NCBI RefSeq assembly: GCF_000485595.1
Contig: NW_014578193.1
Span: 39,967 to 84,548 of the forward strand
Reading direction: 5' to 3'
Source: Priapulus caudatus
Taxonomy: Eukaryota; Priapulida; Priapulimorpha; Priapulimorphida; Priapulidae
DNA: 44,582 bases
A program made the translations under genes and the position numbers. Of this stretch, positions 11,344 through 22,639 are shown one piece after another. How positions within the stretch are numbered: position 1 is the stretch's first letter; each line of letters begins with the position of its first letter. The notes under the pieces were generated by a model. The model saw only the letters and a program-made list of their open reading frames with translations, was not told the DNA's origin and did no database searches.

Positions 11344-13265
11344 TAGCAAAATCTAGATGTTATACATCTCGAGGGCGATTCGATCATGAAACGAGCTAGA
11401 CCGATCAGCTAAATAGTATTTGTTCCAGCAATATTCCAGCATATACGCGTTGTGCGTTTTAGTTTACCACATATAATGTTGTTAAGTGTCGAATGGATGG
11501 GCGCCGTTCAATATATATATATTGGTCTTGGTTTAATGTAGCGAGCTCATTACACGTTGTATTGTTTAGTGTAGCAAAAAGCGTTTGGTCAGCGTATATA
11601 TTATATTGCATATTACACTGTGACGAGCGTGATGACGACGAACGTGCATCATATGGTTAGAAGTAGAGGTAATGCGCCGTGGATTCGCGTTCGTTGATCG
11701 ACCATGTAACCAGACTTATCAAAATCATTTGAGAAGCAGCAACTATCTCGGGTTTGCGCATTTGCGTATTATGATTATGATGTTCTCCGCTAGATAAGAT
11801 TATGTTGTATCTCGAGTAAAAGTATCAACGACCATGTATACTTTCGGAAATTATAGGTTATGTTTTGCTACGGGTTTGTAACAGTGAATTGATTCCTTTA
11901 ATAGTTTCACATTTAACTGTGTTTTGCGCAGTGAGCTGTCATGTCGGGACTTTTGTGAATTGCTGCATGAAATCAGCCCAATCAGGAGAGTGTCGATATC
12001 AAACTGCAGAGACTTGATTGAAACACGACGTTGATAAAATTACATGTTATATGGTCACACACATGCACACATACTGTTATAGTCGCAATAAACATACATT
12101 GCTAGCAATAAAACTATATGACATCCGCTAGGGGGAAAACATCGGAGATATCAGTAATTGATCTCGAAATATGCTCAGCGCAGTTTCATGAACCGGTAGT
12201 TGCCTCAGCAGGGAATAAAGATGGAGTTATTGCACTAACTCAAAACAGCAATTTAACATATGAATCAATAAAAAAAAAACACAATAATTCAGTAAAAAAA
12301 ATGAATCCAAAACAACAAAAAAAAAAAAAAAAAAATAACGAAAAATCAAAAACAAAACCACATTTTCAAAGCAAATAAAAATACAAAAAATAACAGAATT
12401 ATTCAAATTAAAAAAAAAAAAAAGCAAAAAAAATAAAAACAATAGACAGAATAAAAAAAAAAAAAAACACAACCAAAAAACACAACTCAAAATTCACAAA
12501 ATACAGAAATAAAACAAATAAGAATAAAAAAAAAAATTAAAATTTAACACAAATAAAAAAAAATAAAAAAAACAAAAAAATAACAACAGATAAGCAAATC
12601 AATCACAAAGAAAAAAGAAAGAAGAAAAAGAGAACAATTACAGCCATAATGAATAAAAAAATATAATCAATGGTTAAATAATAAGAAAAGATCCAAAAGT
12701 ACACGAAAACAACAAGATATCAATCAAAAAAAAACACAAATTACAACAAAAAAAAAAATAAACAAGAATACATAGCAAAAATCAAAAACACATAAATATT
12801 TCGAATATATGGTAGACAATCGGTTGCCGCTACTATCTGTATTATATCTTATATGCGTCTTAAACAACTGCATCACATAAAACCAAAAATTTTCGGTCTG
12901 GCGTAGGTGAGAATATTATTGGTATTATTCTAGTCTATAATAGCGCGTGGCCTGCTGTGTGTTGGAAAAACTAAAATCATGCTTAATTCGCGAGCCATTC
13001 GCGCGATATTAAATCGAACATTTTTAAAACAAGGCATTATGGCTCCGGCCGCCGAAGAGAAGGAGGTCAGGTTTTTGCGCACCACGATCTACGTTGTATT
13101 GATTCACGGATTGATTTGGCCTATCTTACTGTTGTACACCGCACAAACTATACACCAGCCTACAAAGTTAATGCGAAGACATGTAATTTATTTTTAAAAT
13201 TGAATCACATGATTTACATGCTGTTATAGACAAATGTGATACACAACGATGCTAGAAGTCGGACC
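11268..13265. repeat. Composite repeat block A, copy 1
   Basis: About 1.45 kb of this block matches 19531-20960 throughout, with many 1-bp indels between the copies. Copy 1 is interrupted by an A-rich insertion at about 12246-12797. It ends with GCTAGAAGTCGGACCAGAAA followed by (TG)n. Short frames such as MTSARGKTSEISVIDLEICS and MAPAAEEKEV exist, but they are not preserved in the other copy and match no family I know. Confidence 0.88.
12246..12797. repeat. A-rich insertion in block A
   Basis: Roughly 550 bases made mostly of A on the + strand with little G, absent from the same position in the second copy (near 20502). It may be a genuine poly(A)-rich insertion or low-quality read sequence. 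Confidence 0.75.
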
Positions 13266-13274
13266 AGAAAATTG

Positions 13275-13508
13275 TTGTGCTGTGTGTGTGTGGTGTGGTG
13301 TGTGGTGTGTTGTGTGTGTGTGTGTGTCGTCGTGTGTGGTGTGTGTGTGTGTGTGCGTCGTGTGCCGTGTGTGCCGTGTGTGCGTGTGTGCGCGTGCGCG
13401 CGTGCGGTGCGTGCGTTGCGTGGCGTGCGTGCGTGCGTTTGCGTCTGTGTGTGGTGTGTGTGTGTGTGTGATGTGTTGTGTGTGTGGTGTGTGTGTGTGC
13501 GTGTGGCA
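13275..13508. repeat. (TG)n-rich tract joining blocks A and B
   Basis: TG with many single-base breaks, grading into CGTG/GTGC in the middle. Similar tracts occupy the junctions at 19470-19530, 20958-20998 and 25550-26130. Confidence 0.93.
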
Positions 13509-14155
13509 TAAAGTATAACTCCGGTCCCAGGTGTATAACTACCGCCCTCCGTACATCACGAATGGCGAAAGAACTGTAAGCAGTTTTCCGACTGCGTCGA
13601 GTTCTAGTCAGAGAACTGAAATGCCGTGCAACCGATTTTGCAATACACGCGGCTTTTTCTCCAGGATGATCATTTGCTTCTCAATTATCATTGCAAATTT
13701 ACATTGAAAATTTTAATAAATATTTAAATTATGCGGATATTAAGTTCTTGCTTATCATTATTATGACGTATGGTTGGTGTGTGTAACATTTATCTTGTCG
13801 CTCGCTGATTATTGACAGTCAGCCATCATTCGATTCAACGAACCTTATGAACAGCAGGCAGCATTTGTATGGCAGGCAACGCTCACACACTTAACTCTAG
13901 CCACTAAGGCGCATGAGAGTGAGAGTAAGGCCCACCTTATCTGCGTGAGTGCGCTTATCGACAGAACAGCAGCAATCGATGCAAAACATAATGTTGGCGT
14001 CTTTTTTTGAGCCGGTCGGAGCATGTCAGTAGTCCGGTGGGGGGCGTACATACAGGCCATGCATGCATCCAGCATATGCGTCAGATCAGCAAGTCGGCAT
14101 TCGCGCTGTGACTACATCGTCACATACCGTACATACGTCTAACTGACATCGTACA

Positions 14156-14191
14156 CAGGATAACAAATAAGGTACCTATTATGTACTCCTG
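14156..14191. mobile_element. CAGGAG hairpin MITE, copy 4 (damaged duplicate of copy 5)
   Basis: Right arm GGTACCTATTATGTACTCCTG is intact, left arm degraded (CAGGATAACAAATAAGG). It keeps the ATCGTAC repeats at 14148-14154 and 14192-14198 with one extra base. It is the block B counterpart of the element at 26744 and not an independent insertion. Confidence 0.8.
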
Positions 14192-14624
14192 ATCGTACAT
14201 AGCTCTTTACACACCGTAACATACTCTACTATACCGTACATACTCTACTGCACATCGTAACATGTCATTGAAGACAGAGTCACATTACAGAGACCGATAC
14301 CGTCACGCTATTCGCTGAGATCATTCGTTTACGGAGATGTAGTATCCTCTGACATCGTATATAAGCCCACGCGCATGTCAAGCGACGTGTTAGCAGAGCT
14401 TATATGATGCCGAGCGAATTTACGAGGCAATAGACAATAGCTGAGCAGTCGATCATGGACGCGTAAAGCGCCCGAATCCAGACGCAAGCTCATCTGACAT
14501 TCTTTCTATTCGCGGAAGCGCGCCAAACATTTACATTGGAGTATTACGATCGACGTCATTTCGAACCTCTCAGCTTCAAGCGACGCGCGTCATATATAGT
14601 GATCGGATATGTTATATATATATG

Positions 14625-14638
14625 TGTGTGTATGTATA

Positions 14639-14675
<37 letters not shown>
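14625..14675. repeat. (TG/TA)n tract inside ATCGGATAT...ATATCCGAT
   Basis: Alternating TA/TG bounded by short inverted flanks (GATCGGATAT and ATATCCGATG). The same arrangement occurs at 27195-27256. Confidence 0.8.
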
Positions 14676-14676
<1 letters not shown>

Positions 14677-14678
14677 AT

Positions 14679-14779
14679 GTATAAAACGCAAAGAGTAGCA
14701 GTTAAATAAATAAATAATAAGTAAATTTATTTATTCATTTATTTATTTATTTATATAACTGCTACTCTTCTGTGTTATG
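14679..14779. repeat. Palindrome AGAGTAGCAGTTA...TAACTGCTACTCT
   Basis: Arms AAGAGTAGCAGTTAAATAAA and the reverse complement of AAGAGTAGCAGTTATATAAA surround TAAA/TTTA units. The second copy at 27256-27365 pairs further outward (ATAAAACGCAAAAGAG with ATAAACACAGAAGAG). No direct flanking repeat was found. Confidence 0.82.
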
Positions 14780-14856
14780 CCCGCTTTATATGAGCAGGTT
14801 TGGCTAACCATGAGGACAATTTGACACAAACCGCCACTTTTAGTCCGCACTGCAAA

Positions 14857-14909
14857 CTAGGGCTCATAGGGTCTATGTCCCCGCAGGGTACTGCAGGACG
14901 TACCTGGGC
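14857..14909 (+). repeat. 55-bp motif, direct orientation (inverted partner at 18479)
   Basis: CTAGGGCTCATAGGGTCTAT through TACTGCAGGACGTACCTGGG is the imperfect reverse complement of 18479-18533 at the middle of block C. The motif contains its own partial palindrome CAGGGTAC...GTACCCTG. Confidence 0.75.
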
Positions 14910-14964
14910 ACGGTCCGGTATACCGAACGTACCCTGGTAACTATGCTGATATGGTTAGGGTCAC

Positions 14965-15060
14965 TCCACGACAGATGGCGCTCTCGCTCATGGGCTCAAT
15001 CTATCCTGAGTGTACGAAGGTGGACTGCATGCACTTTGGGTAAGGACAGGACACACTGTG
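14965..15060 (+). repeat. AGATGGCGC dispersed repeat, copy 1
   Basis: ACTCCACGACAGATGGCGCT then CTCGCTC, CTATCCTGAGTGTACGAAGG and ACTGCATGCACTTTG. Same element at 27547-27640 and, outside the composite array, at 41023-41150. Confidence 0.85.
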
Positions 15061-15091
15061 CGATTTTGCGATTTGCGATTTGGCGAGTTGC

Positions 15092-15480
15092 CCCCGACGC
15101 GTGTACCCCCCCCTACACGACGCGTGTACCCCCCCCCCTACACGACGCGCGTTGTACCCCCCCCCCCTACACCGACGCGTGTCCCCCCTACACTGACGGC
15201 GTGTACCCCACCCCTACACCGACGCACGTACCCCTACACCGACGCGTGTACCCCCCTACACCGACGCGGGTACCCCCCCCCTACACCGACGCGTGTACCC
15301 CCCTACACCGACGCGTGTACCCCCCCCCCCCACCCTACACCGACGCGCTGTACCCCCCTACACCGACGTGTGTACCCCCCNNNNNNNNNNNNNNAACCGC
15401 TCCCTTGAGCATTGACTGAGGAGCGCGTGTGCCCACCCTACCACCGACTCACGCCACTCCCCTGACCGGAATTGTCACGA
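15092..15480. repeat. C-rich ~22-bp minisatellite M, copy 1 (with N gap)
   Basis: Tandem units of the form TACACCGACGCGTGTACCCCCC, each with an ACGCGT core. The number of Cs varies from unit to unit. Interrupted by the gap at 15381-15394 and degenerate after it. Confidence 0.93.
15381..15394. other. Assembly gap (14 N)
   Basis: Unknown bases inside minisatellite M. An odd-sized short gap like this is typical of incomplete gap closing in a tandem repeat. Confidence 0.99.
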
Positions 15481-16544
15481 GCATATCAGCCAACAAGGAA
15501 ATAATTTACCTCTCTAATGCTTTCGTCGACGGTCCACGAGGCATCCACCTTGCTGCATAATGCTAATTATGTGCACTTCTAGTGCCATGGAATTTCGGCG
15601 AAAAAAATGCACAAAAGCTTTCTCCGAGGAGACAAGTAGTGCAATTACGGTGAACAATCGCTAATCGCTGTCCAACCCTATGGAATACGCGTGTAACCCC
15701 CTTAAAAGCGACGGCCGTGTACCCACCTACATCGACCGAAATAAGACGCCTGTTAAAACTTATGCATCTAGTAGCTACCGCATTCGCTTAACTTTTTATA
15801 ACACGCCCCGACGCGTGTTACGTGACTGCTAGCACAGATACGAGAGTGTTAGAATATAACTGCTTGTCATATTCCACGACATACCACAAGTGCCCCCCAC
15901 TGACCATCTAACGCATTTTTACCATTAGCCACGTGCTCTGTCCCCTCATTTCAACAGAAGTAATGTGCTCTCGTATTATGGGATCAATCATGCTCATAAT
16001 TATCTATATACTTACTACTCCAAATCGACAACCACTAAACGGAGCAGCCATGAGCCTAAATGTCCCTCCGCGCTAAAATCTCACCCTGGAAAGACCTTCC
16101 ACGTCGTCACAATATTCCAAAATACGACCCGTAATCACACATCGAAGTACAACATAAACGAGTCATTGACAAATTGCGTCGTTATCACCACAACTAACCT
16201 ACCGTGATGCCGCCAACCTACACACCACCGACGATGGCTCCCAGCCACACAGCACACGACACAACACACACACACCTACAGCACCACGACTGAATGTGCC
16301 TGCCGCTACAACACACACACAACCGTACACACACCACCCCCCCACACCCCCACACACACACATCACAACACACACGACCGCATGTGCCGCCACCACACTC
16401 ACAAACAGCGCCGGCGCGCGGCACACGCACATTACCGAGACGACGGCGTGTCCCCCCACCCTACTCACACACACGACACACAGCACCACCACACATCACC
16501 ACACGACACCGAAGCACTCGACACATTGCCTACCGCTACACACG
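15481..16544. other. Non-repeated or degenerate stretch between M and N
   Basis: 15480-16200 shows no recognised feature apart from minisatellite-like fragments near 15690-15735. 16200-16544 is CA/CC-rich, probably corrupted minisatellite. No counterpart is seen in the second array unit. Confidence 0.5.
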
Positions 16545-16705
16545 TCTGACGCGGTGTCAAGGGGTTTGGGGAGCTCTAGGGTTTCCCCTTCGTCAAAGGG
16601 GGTGTTGCGGAGTCCTCCCCAAGAAATTTTAAAATATTTAAAGATCAGCCATGATGCTTTCTTAGAGGTCTTAAGAATACTTTCACAAACTCTGAACAAC
16701 TAGAG
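16545..16705. repeat. Composite repeat block N, copy 1
   Basis: Matches 22640-22780: GGTTTGGGGAGC, a CCCCTTCGTCAAAGGGG hairpin, CCCAAGAAATT, then a TTAAGAATACTTT stretch. No gene assigned. The - strand frame (FDEGETLELPKPLD) is not kept cleanly in the other copy. Confidence 0.8.
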
Positions 16706-17035
16706 CGCTCTTTGATACACTTACACAGTATATAACAGCCCTATACATATATTATCGGTGACTATTCTCGCACCACTGGGAAGTGTGTAGTACACTATGC
16801 AAGACATCTTAATGAGAATGTATGAGCAACGCTACAAACTTCCGTCTATACCTTACTATGTTGCTTAATTGCGCGTTGTTTTCAACTAGTTCGAAGTCCC
16901 GTGAATTAGCACTTGCAATGGTGCGTGTTGACAGACGCTACCCAGCCCCTGAATTATCATATGAGGTTTCCCGTCGACTGTAGATCTAGTGAGACTATCT
17001 GTTTTGTGAAGTTGGTGATTCAATATGTCCGAGTG
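16706..17035. other. Unique stretch before minisatellite P
   Basis: About 330 bases with no recognised gene or repeat; the second array unit has only about 75 bases at this position. Confidence 0.5.
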
Positions 17036-18056
17036 GTGTGTACAGGTACAGGTGCGTTGTCGTGCATGCATGTGGCACGGTAAGACGTGCGTGCGTGCGT
17101 GTGGCACGTACACGCTGCGTGCATGCATGCGTGGCGTGCGTGTGTAAATGTAAACGTGCGATGCATTGCGTGCGTGTGTGCGTGCTGCGAGCGTGTGTGC
17201 GTGTGCACGTATATCGTGCTCGTGCGTGCGTGGCGTAACACGTGCGTGCATGTGTGCGTGTGCACTACACGATGCGCGCGGCGTGCGTGTGCAAAGTACA
17301 TCGTGCCGATGCGTGTGTACGTTCACGTGAGTTCGTGCGTGCGTGTGCACTTACATCGTCGCGTACATGCGTGCGTGCGTGGTGTGGCACGTACACGTGT
17401 CGTGTCGTGGCGTGCGTGTGAACGTACACGTGCCGTGGCCGTGCGTGCGTGTGAACGTACAACGTGCGTGCCTGCGTGCGTGTGTGGTGCGTGGCGTTGT
17501 TTACGTACAACATGCGTGCTGTGCGTGTGTGTGCAGGTACAGCGTGTTGGCGTGGCGTGTGCACGTAGCACGTGCGTGCGAGCGTTGCGTATGCACATAT
17601 ACGTGCGTGGCGTGCGTGTGCAGCAGTACCTGCGTGCATGTCGTGCGTAGGTGCGTGTGCGTGTGCAGGCACACGTGATGTGCAATGGCGCGTGCGTGTG
17701 CGTGCCGTGTGCGTGGTCGCGTGCGTTTAGATAGTACACGTGCGCGCGGTGGCGTAACCTAATATACACGTAACATGCCTTGGCATCGTCCGTGCGGCGT
17801 GTGCCGTAGCACGTGCGTGCATGCGTGCGTTCGTGTGAACTTACACGTGCGTGCGTGCGTGTGCACGTACACGTGCGTGCATGCGTGCGTTCGTGTGAAC
17901 TTACACGTGCGTGCGTGCGTGTGCACGTACACGTGCGTGCATGCGTGCGTTCGTGTGAACTTACACGTGCGTGCGTGCGTGTGCACGTACACGTGCGTGC
18001 ATGCGTGCGTGCGTGCGTGTGCACGTACACGTGCGTGCATGAGTGTGTGCGTGCGT
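17036..18056. repeat. GTGC/ACGT-rich minisatellite P, copy 1
   Basis: About 1 kb of roughly 60-bp units built from CGTGCGTGCGTGTGCACGTA and ACACGTGCGTGCATGCGTGC. From 17810 to 18010 the unit is exactly 60 bp and repeats 3.35 times without a mismatch; the rest is divergent. Almost entirely alternating purine-pyrimidine, with CACGTG (E-box) in most units. Confidence 0.93.
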
Positions 18057-18187
18057 CATAATACGTCATAGAACTATCCTAAGTTACCGCGATACGTAAC
18101 CGCGATAATACTATATATATAAGTGTAAGTGTGCACAGTGCAGCCGCGTGCGGAATGGCGGCCGCAAGCGTATGTTGCAAATAGGAT

Positions 18188-18472
18188 TTGGACGGAATTT
18201 ACAGGAAACTGTCGGCAATAATAGGTGAAAGAGAGTATAGAAACATTAAGAGTTTGGCAGTAAATAGATTTCGTATTTATTTAGCATTATATTTTATTGA
18301 AACGCTTCAAGTGCCTGTGCGTACGTGGGTGCTGCGACGTGATTCGCGTGGTGTTTTTAATAATTTAGTAAGAGAACTGGAGCTTGGAGATTCAGTGACG
18401 TACCTTCAGAAAACGAACGTGGGCGCTGCCATATTTGATCACGTGCTTCAAATCATGCATTTGATTGGTTAA
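18188..18472 (+). CDS. Unidentified short ORF in block C
   Basis: 94 codons from ATG, starting MDGIYRKLSAIIGEREYRNI, later FNNLVRELELGDSVTYLQKT and ending NVGAAIFDHVLQIMHLIG. Residue usage looks more protein-like than most frames here, and an upstream in-frame extension would be open if one base of GCAAATAGGATTTGG were wrong (AAATAAGGATT in the other copy). The second copy (24180-24480) is broken by indels. No family recognised; it could be a fragment of a transposon protein or chance. Confidence 0.2.
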   Translation: MDGIYRKLSAIIGEREYRNIKSLAVNRFRIYLALYFIETLQVPVRTWVLRRDSRGVFNNLVRELELGDSVTYLQKTNVGAAIFDHVLQIMHLIG

Positions 18473-18478
18473 TTCAAA

Positions 18479-18533
18479 CCCAGGGTACGTTCCGGCAGTA
18501 CCCTGTGGGACATAGACCCTCTCAGCGCAACTA
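18479..18533 (-). repeat. 55-bp motif, inverted orientation
   Basis: CCCAGGGTACGTTCCGGCAG, then TACCCTG and GGGACATAGACCCT, reverse complement of the motif at 14857-14909. The pair brackets minisatellites M and P and block N, like terminal inverted repeats of a 3.7-kb unit. Confidence 0.7.
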
Positions 18534-19469
18534 GGGTAAATGAAATATGATATTTCATTAATAAATGATCAGTTAGTCAAGGTTTATATTGCTCTGTATT
18601 CATCGTGTAGTCAATAATGCGTCGGCATCATTTATCCTCAAACACTACTAACCCTATTAATTACTGGCGAGCGCCTTTTTATGGCCAAACGTAATTACTA
18701 CGTTTTCCTATTTGGGCAGTAACGTCATTTTCTATATACGCTGTCGGAAACACTTCCAGGGTCATGGTTCGATACGGCTGAACTGTAATCATGAGGTTTG
18801 CCCATCTCCACATTGTATTCCCTTCGTCCTACACCAGTCCGGTCCTCACGCCCACACAACTCTCTTCTGCTGTCAGTAGTTAAGTCTTCCACCATTCCGA
18901 TAGAGGTCGCCTGTCTTTCCGCTTCATCTCTCCTCTACGAACCGTCCCCCTTCTCTCATTCCCACATTGCATCCCTCCCATGCCGAGTCCCACGCTCGTC
19001 TCACGCGCACATGAACCCTCAATCACATCTTGGTTTCTTAACGTCATCCCCGCCTTCGATTTAGGCCAACGGAATGGAACGACTGCGCACAGAACAAAGC
19101 GCCGCTGCCACATCTAGATCTCGTTCTCGTCTTCGCATCACAGGTTCGCGCAGCCGAGGAACTAATTTCTTGATTTCGCCTCGATAATAAACTAATGGAC
19201 ATCGATGCACGGGAATGGTCGCAAGCGTATAGCTCGCGGCTAGCCTAATCTCACTGGTGAGAGGCTTGCGAGAGCCTGCGCATGCGCGAGCCGCGGTGAT
19301 GTACAGAACTCGCCTTTTCAGCGCAAATACTAATGTCGCCAACTATTTATCGATAGTCAGGCGCAGTTCGTAGCTGCCATATTTCATTTGCATCCGCCCG
19401 TAACTTCCTGCCTCATCAAACAGCGGATCGTTTTACGCGACGGAAAATATCACGAAACGCTCGTATTGG

Positions 19470-19530
19470 TTTTCTATTTGGTGTATATGTGTGTTTGTGT
19501 GCGGTGTGTGTGTGTGTGTGTGTGTGTGAG
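19470..19530. repeat. (TG)n tract joining C and A
   Basis: TG repeat at the junction between block C copy 1 and block A copy 2. Confidence 0.9.
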
Positions 19531-20956
19531 CATATGTTCATATATCATTGTTGAAGCCTAATAAATCCCATTATATTTCTCGTGACAAGCAATATTTTCG
19601 TTAGTGATAGCAAAATCTAGATGTTATACATCTCGAGGGCGATTCGATCATTGAAACGAGCTAGACCGATCAGCTAAATAGTATTTGTTCCAGCAATATT
19701 CCAGCAATATACGCGTTGTGCGTTTTAGTTTACCACATATAATGTTGTTAAGTGTCGAATGGATGGCGCCGTTCAATATAATATATATTGCTTGGTTTAA
19801 TGTAGCGAGCTCATTACACGTTGTATTGTTTAGTGTAGCAAAAAGCGTTTGGTTCAGCGTATATATATATTGCATATTACACTGTGACGAGCGTGATGAC
19901 GACGAAGTGCATCATATGGTTAGAAAGTAGAGGTAATGCGCGTGGATTCGCTCGTTGATCGACCATGTAACCAGACTTATCAAATCATTTGAGAACAGCA
20001 ACTATCTCGGGTTTGCGCATTTGGCGTTATTATGATTATGATGTTCTCCGCTAGATAAGATTATGTTGTATCTCGAGTAAAAGTATCAACGACCATGTAT
20101 ACTTTCGGAATTATAGGTTATGTTTTGCTATCGGGTTTGTAACAAGTGAATTGGTTCCTTTAATAGTTCACATTTAACTGTGTTTTGCGCAGTGAGCTGT
20201 CATGTCGGGACTTTTGTGAATTGCTCATGAAATCAGCCCAATCAGGAGAGTGTCGATATCAAACTGCAGAGACTTGATTGAAACACGACGTTGATAAAAT
20301 TACATGTTATATGGTCACACACATGCACACATACTGTTATAGTCGCAATAAACATACATTGCTAGCAATAAAACTATATGACATCCGCTAGGGGGAAAAC
20401 ATCGGAGATATCAGTAATTGAATCTCGAAATATGCTCAGGCAGTTTCATACCGGTAGTTGCCTCAGCAGGGGAATAAAGATGGAGTTATTGCACTAAACT
20501 CAATTCGAAATATATGTAGACAATCGGTTGCCGCTACTATCTGTATATATCTTATATGCGTCTTAACAACTGCATCACTAAAACCAAAAATTTCGTCTGG
20601 CGTAGTGAGAGTATTATTCTATGTCTATAACTAGCCGTGGCCTGCTGTGTGTTGGAAAACTAAAATCTATGCTAACGCGACCATTCGCGGCGATATTAAA
20701 TCGAAACATTTTAAAACAAGGCAATATGGCTCCGGCCGGAAAGAGAAGGAGGTCAGGTTTTTGCGCACACGATCTACGTTGTATTGATTTGCCACGGATT
20801 ATTTGCCTATCTTACTGTTGTACACCGCACAAATATACACCAGCTACAAAGTTAATGCGAAGACATGTAATTTATTTTAAAATTAATCACATGAATTTAC
20901 ATGCATGTTATGAGACCAAATGTGATACACACCCATGCTAGAAGTCGGACCAGAAA

Positions 20957-20957
<1 letters not shown>
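19531..20957. repeat. Composite repeat block A, copy 2
   Basis: Starts CATATGTTCATATATCATTG and follows 11268-13265 in order, without the A-rich insertion. Single-base insertions and deletions relative to copy 1 occur every few tens of bases. Confidence 0.88.
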
Positions 20958-20997
<40 letters not shown>

Positions 20998-22639
20998 ACG
21001 TACCCCCTACAACGACGCGGTGACCCCCTACACCGACGCGTGTACCCCCCGTACACCGACGGGTGTACCCCCTACACGACGTGGCTACCTCCTCCACCGC
21101 GCGTGCTACCCCCCCCCCCTACACCGACGCCGTTGTCCCCCCCACACCGACGCGATTGTACCCTCCCCCCCTACACGGACGCGTGGTACCCCCTTACCCG
21201 ACGCTGTACCCTACACGACGCTTGTACACCCCTTACACCGACGCCGTGTACCCCCGCCCCTCACCTGACGCGTGTACCCCCCTTACCACGACGCGTGTAA
21301 CCATTCTACACTGACCGCGTGTACCCCTACACCGCGGGTGTACCCTCCTCCAACCGACGCGTGTACCACCCCTACACCGACGCGTTACCCCCCCCCTATA
21401 CCGACGCGCGTGTACCCCCCCTACACGACGCGTGTACCCCTACACTGACGCGTGTACCCACCCCCTACACCGACGCACGGTACCCTCCTACCAACCGACG
21501 ACGTGTACCCCGCCTACACCGGGACGCGTGTACCCCCCGTACACCGACGCGTGTACCCCCCTACACGACGCGTGTTACCCCCCCCCTCCGCCAGTCCCTA
21601 CACCCGACGCGTGTACCCCCTACCGGACGCGCTGTACCTCCCTACACGACGCTGTGTTACCCCCCCCCCACAACGACACGCTGTACCCCTAACCGACGCT
21701 GTACCTCCTAACCGAACGCGTGATACCCCCTACACCGACGCGTCCCCCCCCCACCGTACACCGACTCACGTGCCCCTACACCGACGCGTGTACCCTCCTA
21801 CAGCGACGGATGTACCCCTCCCCACAACGACGCGTGTACACCCCTCACCGACGCCGTGTACCCCCCCTTACACCGCACGCGTGCTACCCCCCCCCCCCAC
21901 AAGCACGGCCCGCCCGTGGCCTGCGAAGTGTACACCCCCTAACACCGACGCGGTGTACCTCCTACATCGACGCGTGTACCCCCCCCCCCCTACACCGACG
22001 CTTTGTACCCCTACACCGACGCGCTGTACCCCCCTACACCGAACGCGATGTACCCCCCCTACACCGACGCGTGTACCCTTACCCGACGCGTGTACCCCCC
22101 CCCTAACCGACGCGTGATTCCCCCCCCCTACACGTGACGCGGTGTGTGCCCCCCTAGCACGACTCACGTGCCCCTTTCACCGACGCGTGTACCCTTACAC
22201 CGACGCGCTGGTTTTTTTTAAACCCCCCCATAGAGCGACTCACGTGCCCCCATACACCGACGTCGTGTACCTAGCTCGGACGCGTGTTTACCACCCCTAC
22301 ATCCGACTACACGCTGCCCCCTCGCTCTTACAGTCCGTGCCCCCTACACGACGCGTGTACCCCCCTCCCCACTACACCGACTCGCGATGCACCCCCTCCC
22401 CCCCGTATCATCACACACTACAAACACCGACGCCCCCTAACCTACCGTGTGCCCCCCCTACACGACGAAATGTGCTCCCCCACACACACCGACGCATGTG
22501 CCCCCCTACACCGACGCGTGTACCCCCCCCCCCCCACACACACACCCGACGCATGTGCCCTTTACACCGACGCGGTGGTACCCCCCCCCCCTGCCCCACA
22601 CAACACCACCGCACGCAGTCGTGCCCTCGCTACACTGAC
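20958..22639. repeat. (TG)n followed by minisatellite M, copy 2 (~1.6 kb)
   Basis: (TG)n to 20998, then about 70 degenerate units of CTACACCGACGCGTGTACCC. Block B, expected here from the order in copy 1, is missing. Frames reading PPYTDACTPP or PTPTRVPP are translations of the repeat. Confidence 0.93.

Larger units (their letters stand above)
13509..15060. repeat. Composite repeat block B, copy 1
   Basis: Matches 26131-27660 in order. It contains a damaged hairpin MITE, an (AT)n run flanked by ATCGGATAT/ATATCCGAT, a second palindrome, the inverted 55-bp motif and the AGATGGCGC repeat. Copy 1 shows more apparent base-call errors than copy 2. Confidence 0.88.
18057..19469. repeat. Composite repeat block C, copy 1
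   Basis: Matches 24038-25548 throughout with frequent 1-bp indels. Contains an unrecognised short frame (18188-18472), the inverted 55-bp motif at 18479-18533 and about 0.9 kb of unassigned sequence. Confidence 0.88.

Noticed and set aside
11983-12000. CAGGAGAGTG as a hairpin-MITE end in block A
   Set aside because: No complementary arm nearby in either copy of block A.
14943-15419. Pro/Thr/Tyr-rich frames (PPYTDACTPP) here and at 20.9-22.7 and 27.6-28.0 kb
   Set aside because: They are translations of the 22-bp minisatellite, cross N gaps in places and change frame with every C-run length.
15092-15480. Regularly spaced repeats resembling a CRISPR array
   Set aside because: Units are head-to-tail minisatellite with no unique spacers, in a eukaryotic genome.
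17036-18071. Cys/Val/Arg or His/Thr/Ala-rich frames on both strands, also at 22.8-24.0 kb
   Set aside because: Alternating GTGC repeat gives open frames in several phases; no domain and no conserved phase between copies.
18755-18790. GGTTCGATACGGC as a possible tRNA B box
   Set aside because: The last positions do not fit the B-box consensus, no A box lies upstream, and the second copy differs.
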